Assembly: GCF_003852525.1 (NCBI RefSeq)
Contig: NZ_QAJL01000005.1
Coordinates: 408,853 to 472,852 of the forward strand
Source: Pedobacter sp. KBW06
GTDB lineage: Bacteria; Bacteroidota; Bacteroidia; Sphingobacteriales; Sphingobacteriaceae
Length of the DNA stretch: 64,000 nt
Direction of reading: 5' to 3'
The notes under the pieces were generated by a model. It ran no database searches and was not told the DNA's origin. It worked only from the letters and a program-made list of their open reading frames with translations. Both the position numbers and the translations under genes were made by a program. Each line of letters starts with the position of its first letter. The stretch's first letter is position 1. Below are positions 8,463-16,934 of the stretch, in pieces.

Positions 8463-10253
8463 ATGAAGAACTACTTTTTAGGCCTGATATTGTGCATCAG
8501 TATTAGTTTAAAAGCCCAGACAATTGAGGTGACCAGGTATGGTGCCATACCCGATAGTTTTGCTGATGCGACTGAAAGTGTGAAAAAGGCAATTGAAGCG
8601 GGCAAGGGACAAGCGCAGACCATTTTAAATTTTCCCAAAGGAAGGTATGATTTCTGGCCAGACAATGCGACTGAAACACAGTATTACATTACCAATACTT
8701 CTTCAGAAACGGAATTCCCGGTAAAAAAACAGCGGGTTGGATTGTACCTCAAAGGATTGAAAAACCTAACCATTGAAGGAAATGGATCGGTATTTATTTT
8801 CCATGGAAAGATGATCAGCTGGGTCCTGGACGATTGTACACAGATCAGCATCCGGAACTTATCGATCAATTATGAGCGCCCCGGCATGTCTGAAATGCGT
8901 TTAAAGGAAGTATCAGACCAGACTGTCGTAGCCGACATTCATCCGGATTCAAAATTTGCGATTTCCGATGGACACCTGGAATGGTACGGAGAAAAATGGA
9001 TCGCCAAAAATCACCATGCTGTATTGGTACGTCCTGAAAAAGGAATGCTCCTGTACAGCAACTGGGATCCGTTTTTGAAAAGCAAAGCCGAAAAGATTGG
9101 GCCACTCCAGGTTAAATTTACCGGTGATTTCTCCAAATTTAAGGGGAAGGCGGGCGAAGTGCTGACCGTAAGGGACCGGTACCGGGATTATGTAGGTGCT
9201 TTCATCAACCGGTCGAAGAACATTCGCCTGAACAACCTGCATATGAATTCCATGCATGGCCTCGGCATTGTTTCGCAGTTTTCTGAAAATCTGGATTACG
9301 ACAGTGTTTTTGTGGAGCCTGAAAAAGGAAGCGGCCGGGTGATTGCCTCATCGGCAGATGGAATGCATTTTTCAGGTTGTAAAGGACAGATTACCATCAA
9401 CAATTGCAGGTTTAATGGTTTACATGATGATCCGGTAAATGTTCATGGAACGCATCTGAAAATAACGGAAATCATATCTCCAACGACTTTGAAACTGAGG
9501 TTTATGCACCATCAGACCTATGGTTTTGAGGCTTTTATCCCCGGAGATTCGGTGGCTTATCTGCACACCGCTTCCCTGCAGATTTTTGAACAGGGCATCA
9601 TTAAATCCGCAAAGTTGATTTCCGAAAGGGAAATGCTGGTAGAAATGCAAAAGCCATTTTCCGGAGCGCTTAAAGTTGGTGATGCTTTGGAGAATGTAAC
9701 CTGGACGCCATCTGTTACCATTAAAAATTCCCGGTTCGAAAGCACCATATCCAGAGGAAATTTAATCACCACGCGCAGAAAGGTAGTCATCGAAAACAAT
9801 GTGTACTACCGGACCGGGATGCATGCCATCCTGATTGAAAATGATGCTTCCGGCTGGTATGAATCAGGCCCGGTAACGGACCTGACCATTCGCAATAATC
9901 AGTTTATAGAATGTGGCTTTAATTCTTCTCCGGATAACTATGTTATCAGCATCAACCCGCAAAACCGGGAAATGGTACCTGGTTATTATGTGCATAAGAA
10001 CATCAATATCACGCAGAATACATTTAAGGTCTATGACGCGCCATTGTTGACAGCAAGAAGTACCAAAGGATTAGTTTTCGCGAATAACAAAATAGAAAAA
10101 TCTGATTTTCTACCCGGGGATACCACAAAACCGGCCTTCAATTTTACAGGCTGTACCCAGGTAAAAGTAACCGGTAATCATTTCTATAAGGATGCACCAG
10201 AGCTGATTAAAACAAACGGCATGAGCAGCAGGGATATCGTTCAGAAGAAATAA
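8463..10253 (+). CDS. GH110 family alpha-1,3-galactosidase, right-handed beta-helix
   Basis: A 596-residue protein with a signal peptide ending in LKAQ (residues 16-19), then a right-handed parallel beta-helix with repeated short strands and Asn/Gly turns. The SSADGMHFSGCKG segment (297-308) and RFNGLHDDPVNVHGTH (316-331) are typical of GH110. Asp299, Asp322 and Asp323 match the spacing of the three catalytic aspartates known in this inverting family. GH110 enzymes remove terminal alpha-1,3-linked galactose, as in B-type and linear alpha-Gal epitopes or related galactans. It is translationally close-coupled to the GH35 gene. The exact linkage preference (branched or linear) cannot be told from sequence reading. 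A generic pectinase assignment fits less well. Confidence 0.85.
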   Translation: MKNYFLGLILCISISLKAQTIEVTRYGAIPDSFADATESVKKAIEAGKGQAQTILNFPKGRYDFWPDNATETQYYITNTSSETEFPVKKQRVGLYLKGLKNLTIEGNGSVFIFHGKMISWVLDDCTQISIRNLSINYERPGMSEMRLKEVSDQTVVADIHPDSKFAISDGHLEWYGEKWIAKNHHAVLVRPEKGMLLYSNWDPFLKSKAEKIGPLQVKFTGDFSKFKGKAGEVLTVRDRYRDYVGAFINRSKNIRLNNLHMNSMHGLGIVSQFSENLDYDSVFVEPEKGSGRVIASSADGMHFSGCKGQITINNCRFNGLHDDPVNVHGTHLKITEIISPTTLKLRFMHHQTYGFEAFIPGDSVAYLHTASLQIFEQGIIKSAKLISEREMLVEMQKPFSGALKVGDALENVTWTPSVTIKNSRFESTISRGNLITTRRKVVIENNVYYRTGMHAILIENDASGWYESGPVTDLTIRNNQFIECGFNSSPDNYVISINPQNREMVPGYYVHKNINITQNTFKVYDAPLLTARSTKGLVFANNKIEKSDFLPGDTTKPAFNFTGCTQVKVTGNHFYKDAPELIKTNGMSSRDIVQKK

Positions 10254-10259
10254 TGCAGC

Positions 10260-10287
10260 GAAACGGAGCTAATAAAACCTCCGTTTC
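10260..10287. terminator. Bidirectional terminator between converging genes
   Basis: A 9-bp stem (GAAACGGAG at 10260-10268, CTCCGTTTC at 10279-10287) lies between the converging GH110 and DUF808 genes. An A/T-rich run follows on each side, so it can serve both strands. Confidence 0.65.
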
Positions 10288-10300
10288 ACTAAAAAGCTGT

Positions 10301-11167
10301 TTATCGCTTAATTAATGAGATGATCTTTTTGATCCCCATTGTCAAGACAACAATAATTAATCCGGCTACCAGTCCAATCAGGGTTTCCTTAATGATCGAA
10401 GGCATTTCCGGGAATAAATGGTGTAAAAATTCAATGTTATGGACAAAGATTCCACCGGAAACCAGGATCAGTGCAATGGTACCAACCACACTAAGAATCC
10501 GGATAATAACAGGTAGCGATTTAACGAGTAGTCGTCCCAGACTTCCCAGAAAACCTTTATCATTGGAAGTTTTGATTAATTTATGACCGGCATCATCCAT
10601 TCTTACAATGAGGGCCACTATACCATAAACCCCAATTGTAGCCAGAAGTGCCACAACAGAAACGGTCAGGATCTGTAATGTCAGGCTTTTTTCCAGAACA
10701 GTCCCCAATGCGATAATTACAATCTCCACAGACAGGATAAAATCGGTCATTACCGCAGATTTGATCTTCGCTTTTTCTGCATCATTTCCATCCTGTTTAA
10801 TCTCCGCAACTACTTCGTGACCTTCCTTTGAACGGTGAAACAAGTATTCAACAATCTTTTCAACGCCCTCATAGGCAAGATAAAACCCTCCCAGAACCAG
10901 GATCACCTTAATGGCGATGGGAAAGAACGCACTGAGCAGCAATGCGATCGGAACAATAATCACTTTGTTAATTAAAGAGCCTTTGGTGATTGCCCAAAGT
11001 ACCGGTAATTCGCGTGAAGAAAGGAAGCCTGTCGCTTTTTCTGCATTCACCGCTAAATCATCGCCCAAAATACCGGCAGTTTTCTTTGTCGCTATTTTTG
11101 CGGTAACCGCAACATCATCCATTAAAGCAGCAATATCATCTAAAATCGCAAAAAAACCTGAAGCCAT
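10301..11167 (-). CDS. DUF808 family inner-membrane protein
   Basis: A 288-residue membrane protein. It opens with SGFFAILDDIAALMDDVAV and goes on to KIATKKTAGILGDDLAVNAE, the diagnostic start of DUF808 (YedI-like) proteins. Several hydrophobic segments follow (about 63-100, 140-195 and 215-285), separated by short charged loops. The family has no settled function; members are predicted multi-pass inner-membrane proteins. The gene stands alone, with a shared terminator at its 3' end and a 258-bp AT-rich gap before the next, divergent gene. Confidence 0.85.
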   Translation of the reverse strand: MASGFFAILDDIAALMDDVAVTAKIATKKTAGILGDDLAVNAEKATGFLSSRELPVLWAITKGSLINKVIIVPIALLLSAFFPIAIKVILVLGGFYLAYEGVEKIVEYLFHRSKEGHEVVAEIKQDGNDAEKAKIKSAVMTDFILSVEIVIIALGTVLEKSLTLQILTVSVVALLATIGVYGIVALIVRMDDAGHKLIKTSNDKGFLGSLGRLLVKSLPVIIRILSVVGTIALILVSGGIFVHNIEFLHHLFPEMPSIIKETLIGLVAGLIIVVLTMGIKKIISLIKR

Positions 11168-11336
11168 GTGTGTATTATTAATAAGGGCGCAAAATATAAA
11201 TACGATTTCGAATTACAACAAAAACAGCGGTATATTTTATTAGAAATTAAACAAATCAATAAAAAAAATGAAGGTTGCTGAGCAATACGGGAACCAGATA
11301 CATGGAATTATATGCTTTTAATTTCTTTTGCTTTTT

Positions 11337-11354
11337 ATTGAATGAATGTTCAAT
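11337..11354. promoter_or_regulatory. Inverted repeat upstream of the phosphoesterase gene
   Basis: ATTGAA (11337-11342) and TTCAAT (11349-11354) form an inverted repeat 72 bp before the next start, inside a 258-bp AT-rich intergenic region. It could be an operator. Nothing else in this gap resembles a gene. Confidence 0.3.
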
Positions 11355-11425
11355 CTATTTGTTAATTTAAGCCTAACCTAATCCTAACATGGCCATCAGA
11401 ACTTAGCAAACACACAAATTAAATA

Positions 11426-12346
11426 ATGAAACTAAACAGAAGATCTTTATTAAAAGCAGCAGGGCTCGCCACAGGTGTCGTGGTTAGCGGAGGACTGCCT
11501 GCACTGGCTTCCGGGATTGAACCGGATAACAAAAAAGGAAAGAAATTAGCACTAAAGGTGGCACACATTACCGATGTGCACATCAGAGAGGGAGACAATG
11601 CCGCAGAAAGGTTTAAAAAGTGCTTAAAGCAAATCATCGATAAGCATAAACCCGATTTCTTTTTAAACGGTGGGGATTCCATTAACGATGCTTCCTATGA
11701 CAATGTCACTTACGAACAGGTGATCAAACAATGGGGCATCTGGGATGAATGTACCACCGTACTCGATAAATATGAATTGCATAGCTGCATCGGCAACCAT
11801 GATCCATGGTGGAAAGCGCCTTCAAAAGAAGATGAGATGTATGGAAAAAACTATGTAGTTAAGCGACTAAAAATTCCACATCGTTATTACAGTTTCCGCA
11901 AAAAGAACTGGCATTTTATCGTACTCGATGGGAACAACAGCAAGATTTCTCTGGATCAGGAACAGTTTGACTGGTTAAAAAAAGAGCTGGAACAGCTTCC
12001 TGCATCCACACCTACCCTGCTCATGTCGCATTATCCAATTCTGGGTACAACACAGGTGCTGGTTGGCGGTGGCCATTCTGATTGTAAGCAATTGAAAGAT
12101 TTGTTTTTCAAGCACCACGATAAAGTAAGGGTTTGCTTAAGCGGGCATAACCATTTATCAGATCAAACGCGTTACAACGATGTACTATACTGCTGCAATG
12201 GTGCGATGAGCGGATTTTGGTGGGGCAAGGGCGATGCAGAATCGGCCGGTCCAGGTTACTATCTGGAAACCCCTCCGGGTTATGCAATGCTAAATTTGTA
12301 TGAAGATGGAACGGTTGAAAACGAGTATTTCCCACATACTTACTAG
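11426..12346 (+). CDS. Tat-exported calcineurin-like metallophosphoesterase
   Basis: A 306-residue protein whose first 30 residues form a twin-arginine signal (RRSLLKAAG at 5-13 plus a hydrophobic stretch ending ALASG), so it is probably exported folded with its metals. The phosphoesterase motifs occur in order: ITDVH (48-52), NGGDS, GNHD, a HYP histidine (SHYPILG) and GHNH. These supply the two-metal site. The length fits a one-domain exported phosphoesterase. The substrate is unknown; relatives act on nucleotides, phospholipid headgroups or phosphodiesters. It is a single-gene unit followed by a hairpin. Confidence 0.85.
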   Translation: MKLNRRSLLKAAGLATGVVVSGGLPALASGIEPDNKKGKKLALKVAHITDVHIREGDNAAERFKKCLKQIIDKHKPDFFLNGGDSINDASYDNVTYEQVIKQWGIWDECTTVLDKYELHSCIGNHDPWWKAPSKEDEMYGKNYVVKRLKIPHRYYSFRKKNWHFIVLDGNNSKISLDQEQFDWLKKELEQLPASTPTLLMSHYPILGTTQVLVGGGHSDCKQLKDLFFKHHDKVRVCLSGHNHLSDQTRYNDVLYCCNGAMSGFWWGKGDAESAGPGYYLETPPGYAMLNLYEDGTVENEYFPHTY

Positions 12347-12363
12347 TCCGCTATTTTAATGCA

Positions 12364-12403
12364 ATATCCGCTGCTGTCTATCATCCATAGGAGTAGCGGA
12401 TAT
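12364..12403 (+). terminator. Terminator-like hairpin after the phosphoesterase gene
   Basis: A 9-bp stem (ATATCCGCT at 12364-12372, AGCGGATAT at 12395-12403) with a 22-base loop lies 17 bp after the stop codon. The following tract is only moderately T-rich. Confidence 0.45.
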
Positions 12404-12501
12404 CTCTAATTTAAATGACGTATTCGCCCCCTTATATTGTCGTTTCTGCAATGTCTTGAACTGTATCTCGCAGCGTAGGTTTGTGTATAAATATAAATCA
12501 T

Positions 12502-13410
12502 ATGAAAAAAGACTTAAGAAACAATCTGCTTTATACATTTTGTAAGCTGGTTACCATCACCTGCATTCTGGGCATCGTCACAATTGGTGACTGTCTGGCT
12601 CAAACACCGTTAAAAAAGGGTTACGCAACTCTTAAAGAGCTTCGGTTGTACTATGAGATTCATGGTCAGGGCAAGCCATTGGTACTGATACATGGCGGTC
12701 TCGGTTGTATTGAATTGTTTGATCCCATTTTGAAGAACCTTGCAGCAACAAGACAAGTAATTGCAGTAGATCTGCAGGCGCATGGCCGTACCGCCGACAT
12801 CAACCGCCCGCTGAGTTATGAAGCGATGGCTGATGACATTGCGGGATTACTGGAATACCTCCACATTTCAACAGCAGATCTGATGGGATTTTCGCTGGGT
12901 GGTGGCGTAGTACAACAAGTTGCTATTCGCCATCCACAGATGGTTATTAAACTGGTGGTTCTTTCTGCCCCCTATAAACACGCGGGTTGGTATCCGGAAA
13001 TTCAGCAAGGTCAGGCACAAATGGCGCAGGCTGCTGAAGCATTGAAATCAACCCCACTCTATGGCCTTTATACATCTCTCGCGCCGAGGAAGGAAGACTG
13101 GCCTGTACTCTGTACTAAATTGGCCGATTTTTTAAAGAAAGATTACGATTGGAGTAAGGAGGTTGCAGCAATCAGGAAACCTGTTCTATTGATTGCGGGT
13201 GATGCAGATGCAGTTCCTCCCTCTCATCTGACAGAATTCTTTGGTTTACTTGGAGGTGGTAAAAAAGACGGAGGATGGGATGGCGCTGGTGTGCCTGTTT
13301 CCTCATTGGCTATTCTTCCTCGGGCGACTCATTATAATGTCATCAGCTCAGCTACACTGGTACCTGTAGTCACCGCATTTTTGGATAAACAGGCCGGACA
13401 AAGAAGATAG
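12502..13410 (+). CDS. Alpha/beta-fold hydrolase, exported
   Basis: From the ATG at 12502 this is a 302-residue alpha/beta hydrolase. The first 34 residues are a signal peptide ending in CLAQ. The fold is shown by the oxyanion-hole segment LIHGGLG (62-68), the nucleophile elbow GFSLGGG with Ser131, an acid in GDADAVPP (Asp236 region) and the late histidine His277 in RATHYN. The family hydrolyses esters, lactones, epoxides or C-C bonds, and the substrate cannot be told here. An in-frame TTG at 12481 would add seven residues in front of the signal peptide and is less likely. Confidence 0.85.
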   Translation: MKKDLRNNLLYTFCKLVTITCILGIVTIGDCLAQTPLKKGYATLKELRLYYEIHGQGKPLVLIHGGLGCIELFDPILKNLAATRQVIAVDLQAHGRTADINRPLSYEAMADDIAGLLEYLHISTADLMGFSLGGGVVQQVAIRHPQMVIKLVVLSAPYKHAGWYPEIQQGQAQMAQAAEALKSTPLYGLYTSLAPRKEDWPVLCTKLADFLKKDYDWSKEVAAIRKPVLLIAGDADAVPPSHLTEFFGLLGGGKKDGGWDGAGVPVSSLAILPRATHYNVISSATLVPVVTAFLDKQAGQRR

Positions 13411-13425
13411 ATACCCTATGAAACT

Positions 13426-13456
13426 TTTGTTAAGATGAAAAGAATGTCTACCTTCA
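13426..13456 (+). promoter_or_regulatory. Bacteroidota-type promoter for the 34-residue peptide
   Basis: TTTG at 13426-13429 is followed after 19 bp by TACCTTCA at 13449-13456, close to the TTTG-N19-TAnnTTTG consensus of the group. Transcription would start near 13463, about 26 bases before the small ORF. Confidence 0.5.
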
Positions 13457-13488
13457 TCAGATATTTCAAAATATAAACATTAAAGCAT

Positions 13489-13593
13489 ATGGCAACGTTA
13501 TTTTCTTTACTTACTCTTGTGGTTATTATTATGGCTTCTGCCTTTTATCTTTCTTTCATCAAAAAGACAAAAGAGACAAAAGGTCATCACTAA
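13489..13593 (+). CDS. 34-residue single-span membrane peptide
   Basis: ATG at 13489 opens a 34-codon ORF ending with TAA at 13591-13593. Residues 4-25 are strongly hydrophobic (FSLLTLVVIIMASAFYLSF) and the tail is basic and polar (KKTKETKGHH). That is a one-pass membrane peptide with a positive cytoplasmic tail. A promoter-like pair lies just upstream and a strong hairpin just downstream, so the ORF fills a complete small transcription unit. I do not recognise the family. It could be a small regulatory subunit of a membrane complex. Confidence 0.55.
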   Translation: MATLFSLLTLVVIIMASAFYLSFIKKTKETKGHH

Positions 13594-13604
13594 AATATTC
13601 TTTT

Positions 13605-13645
13605 ATGCTTCTTTCTGATCAATTGAAATGACCGGAAAGAAGCAT
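13605..13645. terminator. Bidirectional terminator
   Basis: An 11-bp stem (ATGCTTCTTTC at 13605-13615, GAAAGAAGCAT at 13635-13645) is flanked by TTTT on both strands. It lies between the small ORF and the oppositely oriented DUF2314 gene. Confidence 0.65.
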
Positions 13646-13646
13646 T

Positions 13647-14516
13647 TTAACTTGCTACCCCCAGAACTCTCCATCCCTGGGCAGTTTTATAGGTCTGTAA
13701 TTTCTGTACAGATATTCCTCCATCCGGATAAGTGCAGACTTCCGTAATGATCCAGTAGTTTTCATTTATCTTATCGCGCTGCGTAAAAGCCCTGTTGATA
13801 TTTTTAAAGTCAGGCATCCCTTCTTTTTCAATATAGCTGACAAAAGAAAGGGCCAACGCTTCGGAAGTACTCAGAATCATTTCCTCCTCTATTGGAAAAT
13901 CAAATGTGGAAAGCATGAGCTTTGCTTCCTGATAAAAGTCTTTGCAGGAGAGCGCTTTGTCGATGTCTTTTTGCTGGTAGGCCTCCTCCAGCGCCAATAT
14001 TGCTCCTTCCGGCGTATCAAAGTCGGGCTTAAAATAATCACTGCCTGCATCTACTACAAGGCCGATAGATTCATCAAATGCCTGTCTCTCCGTTTCGGGC
14101 AGACCTTCCCGGATGGCCCTGATGGTATACCCACCAACTAAACGGCCTTTTTCAACGATCATCCAATCGGAAATCAAAGACCTCATCACGCCTATTTTCT
14201 GCCCGAGTTTAACTGTTTTCACCTGAACAGGTTCATTGCCCACCTCTCCAAACAGGTTTCCTTCTTCGTCAAAATCAGGAGCGGTCAGCCAGATATGTTC
14301 CACCTTTCCTGAGTCTTCAATCAGCACTTTAATGGAAAAATACTCTTGTCCGGCAACCGGACTTTTCAGGCTGTTTTCAAAATACCATAAAGTAAGCCCT
14401 GCTTTTTCGATGGCCCATTTCATGCGCTCATCTTCATTTGGTATATAGACCAAATCAGGTTCGGACTCCCTTTCTACAACTTTGTTTTTTCCAAAAAAAC
14501 GTGATAATAAACTCAT
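13647..14516 (-). CDS. DUF2314 domain protein
   Basis: A 289-residue protein without a signal peptide. Residues 30-145 match the DUF2314 (YegJ-like) pattern: DERMKWAIEKA, a central EYFSIKVLIEDSGKVEHIWL, and the GQKIG...SDWMIVEKGRLVGGYTIRAIRE ending. The remaining C-terminal half (about 165-289) has the helix/strand pattern of an NTF2-like or SnoaL-like domain and contains KDFYQEAKLML and NENYWIITEV. Both parts are of unknown function; family members are cytoplasmic. The gene is transcribed alone and ends at a shared hairpin. Confidence 0.75.
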   Translation of the reverse strand: MSLLSRFFGKNKVVERESEPDLVYIPNEDERMKWAIEKAGLTLWYFENSLKSPVAGQEYFSIKVLIEDSGKVEHIWLTAPDFDEEGNLFGEVGNEPVQVKTVKLGQKIGVMRSLISDWMIVEKGRLVGGYTIRAIREGLPETERQAFDESIGLVVDAGSDYFKPDFDTPEGAILALEEAYQQKDIDKALSCKDFYQEAKLMLSTFDFPIEEEMILSTSEALALSFVSYIEKEGMPDFKNINRAFTQRDKINENYWIITEVCTYPDGGISVQKLQTYKTAQGWRVLGVAS

Positions 14517-14611
14517 GATTGCGTAATTTGTGATTTTTTAAATATAATAATTCTTCTATATTTAAAAAAGGCTCTCCTCCTGCTTATTAATGTTCAAATG
14601 CCAATAATTGG

Positions 14612-14641
14612 TTTGCTTTGTCAATAGAAAATGTAAATTTG
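14612..14641 (+). promoter_or_regulatory. Strong Bacteroidota-type promoter of the GH20 gene
   Basis: TTTG at 14612-14615, an 18-bp spacer and TAAATTTG at 14634-14641 match the -33/-7 consensus. The expected start of transcription near 14648 lies before the ATG at 14669 but after the in-frame TTG at 14618. This settles the start codon of the next gene. Confidence 0.7.
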
Positions 14642-14668
14642 GTTTACACAAATCAGAAACAAACCTTA

Positions 14669-16930
14669 ATGAACACCACAAAACGGGCGATTGCCTCCTC
14701 CTTTACTTTACTATTTTGTTTACTTTCAAATATTTCATTTGCCCAGGATTCTTTGGCCATTATTCCAAAGCCGGTCCTGCAAATTTCAAAGCCCGGATAT
14801 TATACCTATGCTCCGGAAACCGAAGTGTATTCCAGTGCTTCTTTTCTGGAAGCAGCCGATCTTCTCCATGAGCATCCGTACCTGAAATTCCATAAAATCA
14901 AAACATTGCGTCCGGGAAAGAAAGCCCCCCTTAAAGGGATCATTCTTCTGGAAGCCGGAAAGAACGATACCCTTGCCCAAAATGCCTATCGCCTGGAGAT
15001 CAGTGCCGATCGGATTCTGATCACCGCGCATCAGCCGGAAGCCATCCTGAACGGGATTGCAACGCTCCGTCAGCTCGCGCTAACGGGAAAAGACCGTCGT
15101 TTGCCTGCGGTATGGATTGAGGATCAGCCTGCTTTTGGTTACCGGGGCCTGATGCTGGACGTATCCCGTCATTTCTTTCCCATTCCTTTCCTGAAGAAAT
15201 ACATAGACCTGATGTCTTTGTATAAACTGAATACCTTCCACTGGCACCTCACAGATGGGGCTGGCTGGAGATTAGAAATCCAAAAATATCCCGAGCTGAC
15301 CAGCAAAGCTGCATGGCGGACAAATGCCAACTGGAAATACTGGTGGAACAATGGACGCCAATATTCAGAAATGGGCAGTCCGAATGCTTTCGGTGGATAT
15401 TATACCGCGGAGCAGGCAAAGGACCTGGTAAAATATGCAGCAAAACGGGGGATCAGGGTCATCCCTGAAATTGAAATGCCGGCACATACAGAGGAAGTTC
15501 TGGCCGCCTATCCGAACCTGTCCTGCTATGGCCTCCCTTATAAAAACTCAGAATTTTGCATCGGCAATGAAGATACCTTTCGTTTTCTTCAGGACGTGCT
15601 TGATGAGGTGATCGAAATTTTCCCTTCTGAATATATTCATATCGGTGGTGATGAAGCCAATAAATCGGCCTGGAAACAATGTCCGAAATGCCAGAAGGTG
15701 ATTAAAGACTTCGATTTAAAAGACGAACATGGCTTGCAGAGCTATGCCGTTAAAAGAATGGGAACTTATTTGAAAAGTAAAGGAAGAAAGCTGATCGGAT
15801 GGGATGAAATCCTGGAAGGCGGACTTGCCCCTGAAGCGACGGTCATGAGCTGGCGCGGAGAAAAAGGAGGTATTGAAGCCGCAAATTCTGGTCACGATGT
15901 GATCATGACTCCTGGCTCCCACCTTTATCTTGATGCTTATCAGACCAATCCAATCGGACAACCGGAAGCCATTGGCGGATACCTGCCCTTAAAAAAAGTG
16001 TACAGTTACCAACCTGTACCTGCTGAAATCAATGCCGACGAAAGAAAACATGTACTCGGAATTCAGGCCAATGTCTGGACAGAATATATGGCAACAACAA
16101 GTCAGGTTGAATATATGGTTTTTCCAAGGGCCCTTGCTGTGGCAGAAGCGGCATGGACAGCGGAAGGTCAAAAGAACTGGGATGATTTTCAGATGCGCCT
16201 CCAAAAGCATTACCTCCTGCTGCAACGCCTGAATGTGAATTACTACCCGCCATCAAATGAACTGAGCATCCTCTCCAGGTTCAATATTGCAGAGAAAAAG
16301 GCAGAGGTGACGATCAGCTCTGAGCAGTTTAAACCGGAAATAAGGTATACTACGGATGGCAGCAACCCGGTTGCAGGTTCGCCTTTGTACAAAGATGGCA
16401 TTCCTCTAAGTGCGACTGCAACGGTAAAGGCGGTCATCTTCAAAAATCAACAGCCTTTGGGTAAAATTCAGGAGCTGGAACTGGATGTCCATAAGGCCAT
16501 TGGCAAAAAAGTCATTTACAACAACAAATGGAGCAGCAGTTATCCTGCACAAAAGGAACTCAGCCTCGTAAACGGGCAAACCGGAGACCTTACCTATGGT
16601 GACGGACAATGGCAGGGCTTCCTCGGCGATTTCGATGTGACCATCGATCTGGAGAACACGATTCCCTTAACGCAATTGAAAATCCGCTTTATGCAGTTAA
16701 CCGGTCCGGGTGTATACATGCCCGCGAATGTTAGTGTGGCGGTTTCCGAAGATGGAATTGTTTTCAAAAACATCCAGAAAGTAGACAATGATGTTCCCTA
16801 CACCGATGCCTCGCTGAGGTTTAAAACGTTTAGCTTCGACCTCAAAGGAAACCATGCAAGATACCTCAGGGTAACCGGCAAAAACGAAAAAAAGGGCTTT
16901 ATGTTCAGCGATGAGGTGGTGGTGTATTAA
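14669..16930 (+). CDS. GH20 family beta-N-acetylhexosaminidase
   Basis: From ATG 14669 this is a 753-residue secreted enzyme that removes terminal beta-linked GlcNAc or GalNAc by substrate-assisted catalysis. Parts in order: signal peptide (1-26, ending SFAQ); GH20b domain (about 30-150); GH20 TIM barrel (about 155-500) with YRGLMLDVSRHF (158-169), HWHLTDGAGWR (191-201) and the catalytic pair Asp328-Glu329 in HIGGDEA; a chitobiase C-terminal-type beta domain with RYTTDGSNP; and a final discoidin (F5/8 C)-like carbohydrate-binding module. The ORF could be opened from TTG 14618, but that lies upstream of the predicted transcription start and would bury the signal peptide. It has no lipobox, so it is probably periplasmic. 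It converges on the two-component genes, separated by 4 bp. Confidence 0.92.
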   Translation: MNTTKRAIASSFTLLFCLLSNISFAQDSLAIIPKPVLQISKPGYYTYAPETEVYSSASFLEAADLLHEHPYLKFHKIKTLRPGKKAPLKGIILLEAGKNDTLAQNAYRLEISADRILITAHQPEAILNGIATLRQLALTGKDRRLPAVWIEDQPAFGYRGLMLDVSRHFFPIPFLKKYIDLMSLYKLNTFHWHLTDGAGWRLEIQKYPELTSKAAWRTNANWKYWWNNGRQYSEMGSPNAFGGYYTAEQAKDLVKYAAKRGIRVIPEIEMPAHTEEVLAAYPNLSCYGLPYKNSEFCIGNEDTFRFLQDVLDEVIEIFPSEYIHIGGDEANKSAWKQCPKCQKVIKDFDLKDEHGLQSYAVKRMGTYLKSKGRKLIGWDEILEGGLAPEATVMSWRGEKGGIEAANSGHDVIMTPGSHLYLDAYQTNPIGQPEAIGGYLPLKKVYSYQPVPAEINADERKHVLGIQANVWTEYMATTSQVEYMVFPRALAVAEAAWTAEGQKNWDDFQMRLQKHYLLLQRLNVNYYPPSNELSILSRFNIAEKKAEVTISSEQFKPEIRYTTDGSNPVAGSPLYKDGIPLSATATVKAVIFKNQQPLGKIQELELDVHKAIGKKVIYNNKWSSSYPAQKELSLVNGQTGDLTYGDGQWQGFLGDFDVTIDLENTIPLTQLKIRFMQLTGPGVYMPANVSVAVSEDGIVFKNIQKVDNDVPYTDASLRFKTFSFDLKGNHARYLRVTGKNEKKGFMFSDEVVVY

Positions 16931-16934
16931 TGCA

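Noticed and set aside
8463-10253. Beta-helix protein as a pectinase (GH28)
   Set aside because: The DGMHFSGCKG and LHDDPVNVHGTH segments with the three-Asp spacing fit GH110 and not the GH28 motifs.
12481-12501. In-frame TTG start extending the alpha/beta hydrolase by seven residues
   Set aside because: The ATG at 12502 gives a clean signal peptide. The extension adds no conserved sequence.
14618-14668. TTG start of the GH20 gene
   Set aside because: It lies within the predicted promoter, upstream of the expected transcription start, and would place 17 residues before the signal peptide.
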